From positions 1 through 54,074 of the forward strand of contig DATLGO010000017.1 in the NCBI GenBank assembly GCA_035540375.1: DNA of 54,074 nt, written 5' to 3'. Below, piece after piece: positions 48,154 through 54,074 of the stretch; the stretch's first letter is position 1; each line of letters starts with the position of its first letter. Origin of the DNA: Candidatus Thermoplasmatota archaeon (GTDB taxonomy: Archaea; Thermoplasmatota; SW-10-69-26; JACQPN01; JAJPHT01). Under the pieces are notes generated by a model. The model did no database searches. It was not told where the DNA came from and saw only the letters and a list, made by a program, of their open reading frames with translations. Both the position numbers and the translations under genes were made by a program.

Positions 48154-49406
48154 CCGACGCGCCCGCGACGTCGGCCGCGGAGGCGGCGCGCACCCTCGTG
48201 CCGCGCGGTCCGGTGCCCGACGTCGCGGTGCGCTCGAGTGTCGAGCGCGGCCGCTCCACGGTGCCCGGCATCCAGCAGACGCCGTTCATGTGGCCCGACC
48301 TCGACGGAGGACCCCCGCCGCGTCGACGGGGACGGGGCGAAGGGGCTTACGCGATCTACCACGACACGGAGATCGGCAACGACCACCGCGTCACCTACAT
48401 GACCGTGATCAGCGTGGACCCCGGCCCGGACGCGGACCACGTCCGCGACGACACGATCCACGTCGACGCGCGCCTCATGGTCGAGAAGCGGCTTTTCCTC
48501 GAACTCATCGACCGCGAGCGCGCGTTCACCGACCGCGTGACCTCGAAATGGCGCGCGGGGCTCGCGAAGAACCTCGCGATGCAGCGCACCGCCGTCGGCC
48601 ACCTGCATCTCGCCTGGGTCATCGCCGTCCTCGCGGCCGTCATCCGGTTCGAGGCCCGCGTCGGCCACGCGCTCATCAACGTGTTCCGCGGCGTCATGCG
48701 CGGCGCCGTCGGGCTCCCGGACGCGCTCGCGACGCGCATCCAGCGCGCGCAGGGCCACCTCGGTACGCGGCTCGGCCGTCGCCTCCTCAGGAAGGGCATC
48801 TTCGAGCCCGTCGTGCTGAACACGGCCGAGAAGGGCGTCATGTTCTTCCTCGCGCTCGCGACGCTCGGCGCCATCGTCCTCTTCCTGAACACGCTCGTGA
48901 CGCTCCTGACGCCCGAGAACGCGGGCGCCTACCGCAACCTGCTCACGGATGCGAGCCTCATGTTCCTCGGCGTGCTCTGGCTCCCCTACATCGTCGAGCC
49001 GGCGATCGCGCTCCGGGCCGCGAACGATGGCCCCGTGGCCGCCCTCGCGGGGCACCTCATCGGAAAGGCCATCGGCGTGTGGCTCCTCTATTTCGTCGGC
49101 GAATCGCTCTACGAGACCGTGAAGAAGGCCACGAAGGGGCGTCCGCGCGTCGCGAAGGCCGTTGCCTGGTCGCAGGCCAACGCCGACAAGCACGGCTTCG
49201 CCCTGCTCTTCCTCCTCAATTCGCTCCCGCTCATGCCCGACCTCCTCCTCTACGTCTTCGCCCTTTCGGGCATGCGGTACAAGACGTACATGGGCGGCAT
49301 CATGGCGGGCACCCTCGTCAAGTTCGGCGCCATCGTGATCGGCGTCGAGATGGTGGGGCCCGACAAGGTCACGGCCTTCTTCGCGGACCCGTTCGGCGCC
49401 TTCTGA
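48150..49406 (+). CDS. Multi-helix membrane protein, VTT/DedA-like C-terminus
   Basis: A 418-residue protein. The first 145 residues are soluble and charged. Around six membrane helices follow. The last region, HGFALLFLLNSLPLMPDLL to MAGTLVKFGAIVIG, recalls the conserved half of VTT/DedA (SNARE-associated) proteins, which scramble or carry lipids, but the match is partial. The ATG overlaps the stop of the two-helix protein gene. Function unknown; the VTT assignment is tentative. Confidence 0.62.
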   Translation: MTDAPATSAAEAARTLVPRGPVPDVAVRSSVERGRSTVPGIQQTPFMWPDLDGGPPPRRRGRGEGAYAIYHDTEIGNDHRVTYMTVISVDPGPDADHVRDDTIHVDARLMVEKRLFLELIDRERAFTDRVTSKWRAGLAKNLAMQRTAVGHLHLAWVIAVLAAVIRFEARVGHALINVFRGVMRGAVGLPDALATRIQRAQGHLGTRLGRRLLRKGIFEPVVLNTAEKGVMFFLALATLGAIVLFLNTLVTLLTPENAGAYRNLLTDASLMFLGVLWLPYIVEPAIALRAANDGPVAALAGHLIGKAIGVWLLYFVGESLYETVKKATKGRPRVAKAVAWSQANADKHGFALLFLLNSLPLMPDLLLYVFALSGMRYKTYMGGIMAGTLVKFGAIVIGVEMVGPDKVTAFFADPFGAF

Positions 49407-49628
49407 TCAAAGGTCGCCGCGCGAGCGCAGGATGACGGCCGCCCCGACGAGCGCGAAGGCCCCCATGAGGAGATGGCGTCCATCCTCCTCGGAGAAGACG
49501 GGGGGCGCCTCGGCGGCGGCGACCACGCCGGTGAAGAGGGAAACGCCGACGGCGGCGAGCATCGCGAGCACGGTCACGACGAAGGCGGTCCCGGGGTTCA
49601 CGGGGGGCCAAGCGTCCTCGCCCGCCAC
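49407..49628 (-). CDS. Small two-helix membrane protein
   Basis: A 73-residue protein with two hydrophobic helices (FVVTVLAMLAAVGVSLFTGVV and HLLMGAFALVGAAVIL) and a short acidic link (APPVFSEEDGR). GTG 49628 has a purine-rich GGGGGGAAG just upstream. The hydrophobic pattern supports a real gene, but it is short and has no recognised family. It converges with the VTT-like gene (stops adjacent) and is divergent from the gene at 49741. Confidence 0.5.
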   Translation of the reverse strand: MAGEDAWPPVNPGTAFVVTVLAMLAAVGVSLFTGVVAAAEAPPVFSEEDGRHLLMGAFALVGAAVILRSRGDL

Positions 49629-49712
49629 CTTCCCCCCGCGACCGTCGTCGCGACGCGGCCGAAACAGGCTTGAGGGGCGACCCGGGGCCCCGGGTTGTCG
49701 GTACGAACTCTC

Positions 49713-49718
49713 TATATA
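49713..49718 (+). promoter_or_regulatory. TATA box of the HAAS-like membrane protein gene
   Basis: TATATA in CTCTATATAGGC, 25 nt above GTG 49741: leaderless spacing. Confidence 0.68.
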
Positions 49719-49740
49719 GGCATCGCCCTTTGGGCCGCGC

Positions 49741-50418
49741 GTGATCACCCTCGACGTCCTCGACTGGCTCGCGCGCCTCGACGACGCGCTCGAGAACCGG
49801 CTCACGTTCGCGGAGCGCAAGCTCGCGCGCCGCGAGGCGAAGAGCCTCATCGAGGACATGGCGTTCCGCTTCGGGATGTTCGAGGAGAGGCCCCTTCCGG
49901 ACGACATCGATTACGCCCGCGCGCTCGAGGCGCTCAAGGACCCCCCGGCCGCCGCCGCGGCCTTCGTCGCCCGGAAGCCAGTCTACAAGGCGCGGGTCAG
50001 GCGCAAGCGCTTCACACGCATCGCCGTGCTCGCGCTCGTCGTCGTCGGAGGATGGGCTTTCGCCGATTTTGCGACGAGCGAGGTGGCGACCCCCCTCGTG
50101 AACATCGCCGACGGCGGCATCGATCCCATGACGAAATCGAACGAGACGACCTTCGTGGTGACGCCGGATTTCACGCGCGTCCGTTTCGACGCGAACGTCC
50201 GCGTCTTCAACGACGACGGCCTCGTCATCGTCACGGTCCGCGACCCCGACGGCCTCGTCGTCTGGACGCAGGACTTCTCGCGTCGCGGGACCGGCGTCGC
50301 GCATCGCAACATCCAGGGCGACGAGCTCAAGGCGGGCGAGTGGACCGTGCGGTACGAGTTCGGCGACGCCGCGGGTCACCTTCACGTCGAAGCGCACGGC
50401 GTCACGCCCCGGCGTTGA
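49741..50418 (+). CDS. Membrane-anchored protein with cytoplasmic helical domain
   Basis: A 225-residue protein. Residues 1-85 are helical and charged (LARLDDALENRLTFAERKLA..., then ALEALKDPPAAAAAF), somewhat like the HAAS domain of DUF1700-type proteins. One helix follows (RIAVLALVVVGGWAFADFA), then an extracytoplasmic beta sandwich of about 110 residues (TTFVVTPDFTRVRFDANVRV to GEWTVRYEFGD). This could pass a signal across the membrane or bind a surface partner. GTG 49741 fits a strong leaderless promoter. The next gene has its own promoter. Confidence 0.72.
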   Translation: MITLDVLDWLARLDDALENRLTFAERKLARREAKSLIEDMAFRFGMFEERPLPDDIDYARALEALKDPPAAAAAFVARKPVYKARVRRKRFTRIAVLALVVVGGWAFADFATSEVATPLVNIADGGIDPMTKSNETTFVVTPDFTRVRFDANVRVFNDDGLVIVTVRDPDGLVVWTQDFSRRGTGVAHRNIQGDELKAGEWTVRYEFGDAAGHLHVEAHGVTPRR

Positions 50419-50424
50419 CGAAGC

Positions 50425-50430
50425 CTTATC
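50425..50430 (+). promoter_or_regulatory. TATA-like box of the molybdopterin operon
   Basis: CTTATC about 29 nt above ATG 50457; it begins 7 nt after the previous gene's stop. Confidence 0.45.
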
Positions 50431-50456
50431 GGGGGGTCGTTCGCATACCCGGGACG

Positions 50457-51134
50457 ATGTCGCGCGTCACCGTCCGCCTCTTCGCCGCGCCCCGGGAAGC
50501 CGTCGGAGCCCGCGAGGTCACCGTCGAGGTCGCTCCCGGCGCGCGCGTCGCGGACCTCCTCGACGCCGTCGTGAACCGGCACCCGGCCCTCGCGCCGTGG
50601 CGGCCCCACCTCCTCGTGAGCGTGAACCGCGCCTTCGCCCTCCCGACGTCGCCCGTCGCCGCGGGCGACGAGGTCGCCCTCATGCCCCCGGTCTCCGGCG
50701 GATCCGGTCTCCACGAGGGACCCTTCGACACGGACGCGGTCGTTCGCCGACTCGCGGCTGCGGGCGGCGGCGCCGTCGTGACGTTCACGGGGGTCGTCCG
50801 CCCGACCTCCGGAGACCGGCCCGGCGGGAGCGTGGTGCGCCTCGAGTTCGAGTCCTACGAGGCGATGGCGGAGGAGGCGCTCGCGGACGTCGCCTCGCGC
50901 GCCCGCGCGAAGTTCGGCGTTCTCGACGCGGTCGCGTACCACCGCGTCGGCGTCCTCGCGGTCGGCGAACCCATCGTGCTCGTCGCGGCCGCGGCCGCGC
51001 ACCGGCGCGAGGCCTTCGAGGCCGCGCAATGGATGATGGAGGAGATCAAGAGCGTCGTCCCCATCTGGAAGCGCGAAATCGCGCCCGGAGGCGACGCGCG
51101 ATGGGTCAGGGACCCCGTGGGAGGCGGCCCTTGA
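50457..51134 (+). CDS. MoaD-MoaE fusion, molybdopterin synthase
   Basis: A 225-residue fusion of the two molybdopterin synthase subunits, which add two sulfurs to cyclic pyranopterin monophosphate. Residues 1-80 are a MoaD ubiquitin-like domain (VRLFAAPREAVGA... ending MPPVSGGSG). The rest is MoaE: VVTFTGVVRPTSGD, YHRVGVLAVGEPIVLVA, AHRREAFEAAQWMMEEIKSVVPIWKRE, with the MoaE Lys pair. The Gly-Gly that must carry the thiocarboxylate is internal, so the protein probably needs cleavage after it, as described for mycobacterial MoaX. ATG 50457. Its stop overlaps moaC (TTGA). Confidence 0.9.
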   Translation: MSRVTVRLFAAPREAVGAREVTVEVAPGARVADLLDAVVNRHPALAPWRPHLLVSVNRAFALPTSPVAAGDEVALMPPVSGGSGLHEGPFDTDAVVRRLAAAGGGAVVTFTGVVRPTSGDRPGGSVVRLEFESYEAMAEEALADVASRARAKFGVLDAVAYHRVGVLAVGEPIVLVAAAAAHRREAFEAAQWMMEEIKSVVPIWKREIAPGGDARWVRDPVGGGP

Positions 51135-51685
51135 CGGCGGATCCCTTCTTCGAGGGTCGTGCGCTCGCCGCGGCGAAGGCCAAACGGTTCGCGGAGCGCG
51201 ACGCGCCCGCGAAGACGCCCCCCGCGCAGGAGGCCGCGCGCCCGATCGCGATGGCGGAGGTGGGCGCGAAACCGCACGTCCGCCGCGAGGCGACCGCGAC
51301 CGGATTCCTCGCGCTTTCCGCCGCGAGCGTCCAGCGCATCCGCGCGGGCGCCGTCGACAAGGGCGACCCCCTCGCGGTCGCGCGCGTCGCGGCGGTCATG
51401 GCGGCCAAGCGCACGCCGGACCTCGTTCCGCTCTGCCACCCGATCCCGCTCACCGGCGTGGACGTGGACCTCGCCGTCGAGGACGCGGGGCTCCGCGCGA
51501 CCGTGACCGTGCGCGCGGAATACCGCACCGGCGTCGAGATGGAAGCACTCGTTGCGGTCTCGGCCGCGCTCCTCTCCGCGTGGGACGTGATGAAGCCCCA
51601 CGAGAAGGACGCGAAAGGACAATACCCGCAGACGTCGATCCGGGAGATCCGCGTCCTCGAGAAGCGGAAAGGTGACGCGTCGTGA
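51131..51685 (+). CDS. moaC: Cyclic pyranopterin monophosphate synthase
   Basis: A 184-residue enzyme for the step after MoaA. Motifs: RREATATGFLALS, VDKGDPLAVARVAAVMAAKRT, the signature LVPLCHPIPLTGVDVDL, TGVEMEALVAVSAALLSAWD with the following MKPHEK Lys. The first 40 residues form an N-terminal extension beyond the usual ~160. TTG 51131 overlaps the MoaD-MoaE stop; no nearer start keeps the first strand. The stop overlaps moaB (GTGA). No moaA, moeA or molybdate transport gene lies in the window. Confidence 0.93.
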   Translation: MTADPFFEGRALAAAKAKRFAERDAPAKTPPAQEAARPIAMAEVGAKPHVRREATATGFLALSAASVQRIRAGAVDKGDPLAVARVAAVMAAKRTPDLVPLCHPIPLTGVDVDLAVEDAGLRATVTVRAEYRTGVEMEALVAVSAALLSAWDVMKPHEKDAKGQYPQTSIREIRVLEKRKGDAS

Positions 51686-52200
51686 GCCGAAGTGTCGAGG
51701 AGCACCGGAAGCACGCCGAAGGCCGCTCGGTCGCCTTCGCCGTCGTCACGGTGAGCGACTCTCGGAGCGCGACGACCGACGCCTCGGGGGACGCGATCGC
51801 GCGCCTCGCGGTCGAGAGCGGGCACGGCGTCGCGCGCCGGACGCTCGTTCGCGACGAGGCCGGGGACATCCGGGCCGCCGTCCTCGACGCGCTCGACGAT
51901 CCCGCGGTCGAGGCCGTGGTCACGACGGGCGGCACCGGCATCGCGCCGCGCGACGTGACCCTCGAGGCCCTCCTCGACCTCTTCGAGAAGCGCCTTCCCG
52001 GCTTCGGCGAGATCTTCCGCATGCTCTCGTTCGAGTCGGTGGGGAGCGCCGCGACCCTCACGCGCGCGGAAGGCGGCATCGCGCGGGGGAAGGCGCTTTA
52101 CGTGCTTCCGGGCTCCCCGGCCGCGGTCGACCTCGCGATGCGACGGCTCATCCTCCCCGAGATCGCGCACGTCGCCGACCTCCTCGCGCGGCGCGGCTGA
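51682..52200 (+). CDS. moaB: Molybdopterin adenylyltransferase-type protein (MoaB/MogA)
   Basis: A 172-residue MoaB-type protein, which adenylylates molybdopterin before metal insertion. Visible: FAVVTVSDSRSATTDASG, VVTTGGTGIAPRDVTLEAL, and FGEIFRMLSFESVGSAATLTRA with LYVLPGSPAAVDLAM near the end. GTG 51682 overlaps the moaC stop, with GGTGA at 51671-51675 as Shine-Dalgarno. The last gene of a three-gene operon of overlapping frames. Confidence 0.94.
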   Translation: MSRSVEEHRKHAEGRSVAFAVVTVSDSRSATTDASGDAIARLAVESGHGVARRTLVRDEAGDIRAAVLDALDDPAVEAVVTTGGTGIAPRDVTLEALLDLFEKRLPGFGEIFRMLSFESVGSAATLTRAEGGIARGKALYVLPGSPAAVDLAMRRLILPEIAHVADLLARRG

Positions 52201-52227
52201 GGATCCAACGCCGCCACCACAATCGCC

Positions 52228-52767
52228 ATGGCCTGCCATCGCCGCTTGCGGGGCATGGCCCTCCGTCTCGTCGTCCCTCTCCTCCTCATGGGGCTTCCCG
52301 CGATCGTCGCCGCATCGGCTGCATGTGAGCCGGGAAACCCGCCCCTCGCGGACGCGGGTTGGGCCTATGTCGACCCGGACGGGGCCTGGATCGAGACGAA
52401 CGGCGTGCCGGGCCTCCAGCGCGAGGAGGGCGCCTGCGGCCCCTCCGACACGCCGGTCGTCGCCGTCGCCCATCCGGTCGGCCTCGGGGACGGGTCCGTC
52501 GCGCGGTTCGCCTTCAACGGGACGCGCGTCGCGGCCGCCGCCGAGGTCGGGGGCGCGGGCCTGTGGAGGCTCCGGGTCGCGGTCGCGGATGCGGATGGAA
52601 TGCGTTGCGAGGAAAGCGAGGAGCGAGCGCTCATCGGTTCCGCGCGCCTTCGCGCCGCATGCACCGGGCACGGCGCCGGCGGAGCGTGCGGCGTCGCGGT
52701 GCTCGAGCGGCGCGGGCTCGACCGGTGGGAGACCGTCGACGCCCGGGCGCGATGCCTCAGGCCTTGA
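52228..52767 (+). CDS. Secreted protein, unknown function
   Basis: A 179-residue protein with a signal peptide (ALRLVVPLLLMGLPAIVAASA; ATG 52228 or 52255) and a mature part with six or so Cys and little predicted helix. Near the end are CTGHGAGGACGVAVLERRG and a final CLRP. No anchor is seen. No family was recognised. It converges on the FKBP gene and its last 11 nt overlap that gene's end. It is probably exported and disulfide-bonded. Confidence 0.66.
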   Translation: MACHRRLRGMALRLVVPLLLMGLPAIVAASAACEPGNPPLADAGWAYVDPDGAWIETNGVPGLQREEGACGPSDTPVVAVAHPVGLGDGSVARFAFNGTRVAAAAEVGGAGLWRLRVAVADADGMRCEESEERALIGSARLRAACTGHGAGGACGVAVLERRGLDRWETVDARARCLRP

Positions 52768-54074
52768 GACCGAGGACCGTGACGTCGAAGGTGAGCGTCT
52801 CGCCGCCGAGCGGGCTCGGGTTCGGATAGGTCGCGACGATCGCGTCGTCGGACACCTCCGTCACGGTGAACTGGCGCGGCTGCTGGAACGGATTCGATCG
52901 GTCCGTCCACTGCGTCCCGATGGCGGGCGAGTGGCGGACGACGATCTCCGTGTCGGTGACCGAGACGACCTCGCTTGCGCCGGGCCAGCGGGCGTGGAAG
53001 GTGAACGGCTCGCCGAGGGCCTGGGTGGGCGTGACACGGAACTGGACCGCGGTGTCGTTCACGGAGACCACCTCGCTCGCGTTTTTCCAGGCCTCGTAGT
53101 CGGGGAGCGTGTAGCGCTCGCCGAGAGCGAACTGGAAGCGGTACGTCATCGACTCGCTCGTGATGTTGAGGACGACCAGATTGTATTCGGATCCCGTCGC
53201 GCGATCCGTGAAGCGGAAGGTGTCGCCCGCCTCGTAGTCCGAGGGGACGCCCTGCTTCGTCTCCGAGAGATGGCTCGCGAAGTCCCGGATCGGGATGGGG
53301 CCCTGCACGCGGAGCGGGACCTCGTAGATGCGGTCGAGCACCGTCTCGCGCGCCTCGCGCACGGGAACGGACTTGTTCCCGTAGCCGTCCGAGGGCGGGA
53401 CGACGATCGTGCGCGTCTCGCCGACCTTCATGCCGACGACGCCCTTCCAGAAGCCCGGAACCGTCGTCGCGCCGCGACCCGTCGTGACGTCGAGCGGCTG
53501 GTACGCAGGCGAGGGGCGGAAGAGGCCGCTTTTCGGGATCGAGGAGATCGCGACGGCCTGGATGTTCGTGTCGAAGAGCGTCCCGTTCGCGAGGCGACCC
53601 GCGTACCACACGCGCGCCGTCTCGCCTTCGTCCACGCTCTCGACGCCCGCGCCCAGGATGCGCACGACGAAGCGCGCGGTCGCCTGGCGGGGCTTCTCGC
53701 CGTCCGTCGAGGCCGAGAGCACGACGAGGTGCTCGCCCGGCGCCGCGCCGGCGGGGATCGTGATGGGGAAGAACGCGCCCGTCGCGCCGGAAGCGGAGAG
53801 CGTCACGGGCGAGGAGGCCACGGCGAGCGTGTCCGAGGAGGCGACGCGGACGACGAGCGATTCGCCGCCGGTGGCCGTCGCCGAGAACGGGAGCGCGAGC
53901 GTCGACCCGGCGGTCGCGTTCAACCGACCGACGACGGGCGTGATGGAGACCGCGCGGAACCCTTCGGTTTCGGGCTCGAAGGCCTGGTACGCTCCGTACG
54001 TGGCCCCGCCCATGACGACGAGGAAGACGAGGAACGCGCCGAGGCGCAGGGCGAACGACCCGGCGCCGCGGGGG
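52757..54074 (-). CDS. Membrane-anchored FKBP-type prolyl isomerase, start beyond the window
   Basis: The start lies past the right edge. In-frame sequence runs to 54073 and encodes a helix (LRLGAFLVFLVVMGGATYGAY) ahead of the ATG at 54013, so the protein is anchored outside the membrane and the ATG is not the true start. Next comes a beta-sandwich domain of about 100 residues (DGEKPRQATARFVV), then FKBP: DEGETARVWYAGRLANGTLFDT, PGFWKGVVGMKVGETRTIVVPPSDGYGN, and a long C-terminal beta region of about 200 residues. FKBPs catalyse prolyl isomerisation; this one would help fold exported proteins. The C-terminal region is longer than in simple FKBPs. Confidence 0.85.
   Translation of the reverse strand, partial: PRGAGSFALRLGAFLVFLVVMGGATYGAYQAFEPETEGFRAVSITPVVGRLNATAGSTLALPFSATATGGESLVVRVASSDTLAVASSPVTLSASGATGAFFPITIPAGAAPGEHLVVLSASTDGEKPRQATARFVVRILGAGVESVDEGETARVWYAGRLANGTLFDTNIQAVAISSIPKSGLFRPSPAYQPLDVTTGRGATTVPGFWKGVVGMKVGETRTIVVPPSDGYGNKSVPVREARETVLDRIYEVPLRVQGPIPIRDFASHLSETKQGVPSDYEAGDTFRFTDRATGSEYNLVVLNITSESMTYRFQFALGERYTLPDYEAWKNASEVVSVNDTAVQFRVTPTQALGEPFTFHARWPGASEVVSVTDTEIVVRHSPAIGTQWTDRSNPFQQPRQFTVTEVSDDAIVATYPNPSPLGGETLTFDVTVLGLKA

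Overview
The window comes from a GC-rich archaeon. Elongation factor 2 is archaeal and keeps its diphthamide histidine. Ribosomal S12 and S7 are archaeal in form, and transketolase is split into two genes. Many starts are GTG or TTG, and many lie 25-31 nt below a TATA-like box, as expected for leaderless archaeal mRNAs. The proteins are not strongly acidic, so a haloarchaeon seems unlikely. An uncultured Thermoplasmatota-type euryarchaeote is my best guess, at low certainty.

Layout. (1) 1-1839, minus: three exported proteins in a tight operon, two of them lipoproteins. (2) 1877-12203: surface-glycan block A, with a GT-C membrane enzyme, dolichol-phosphate-type GT2, flippase, second GT2, phosphodiesterase, nucleotidyltransferase and three GT4-type enzymes. 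(3) 12360-14796: tandem membrane acyltransferases. (4) 14883-20613: Sir2 deacetylase, branched-chain aminotransferase, a secreted FG-GAP protein, a G-rich repeat array, then rpsL-rpsG and a DUF6958-like gene. (5) 20617-22408: two Fn3 surface proteins with a PTPELPT C-terminal tag. (6) 22618-30076: glycan block B, with GT2, GT4, phosphodiesterase, nucleotidyltransferase, DUF1616-like protein, flippase and pyruvyl transferase. (7) 30125-34354, minus: an exosortase/archaeosortase operon with an EpsI-like partner, a membrane hydrolase and a GT-C enzyme. (8) 34561-37907: three more PTPELPT-tagged secreted proteins and small membrane or secreted proteins. (9) 38215-41113: HTH_45-like regulator, CPBP protease, transglutaminase-like protein, thioesterase. 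(10) A second G-rich array, then fusA, a MEDS-like sensor, purM, split transketolase and membrane proteins. (11) 50457-52200: molybdopterin genes with a MoaD-MoaE fusion. (12) A secreted protein and an anchored FKBP isomerase that runs off the right edge.

How it fits together. The main system looks like surface-protein processing. Five proteins carry signal peptides or anchors plus a C-terminal PTPELPT + hydrophobic helix + Arg cluster. The only candidate processing enzyme seen is the exosortase at 33452-34354 (Cys201, Arg246, His267). It is co-transcribed with an EpsI-like protein of bacterial exopolysaccharide type and lies beside two glycan-assembly blocks. The simplest inference is that tagged proteins are cleaved at the tag and attached to a membrane lipid or glycan made by these blocks. 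A repeated GGTTGGC element sits just upstream of two tagged genes, the block B GT2 and the HTH regulator, and may link their expression.
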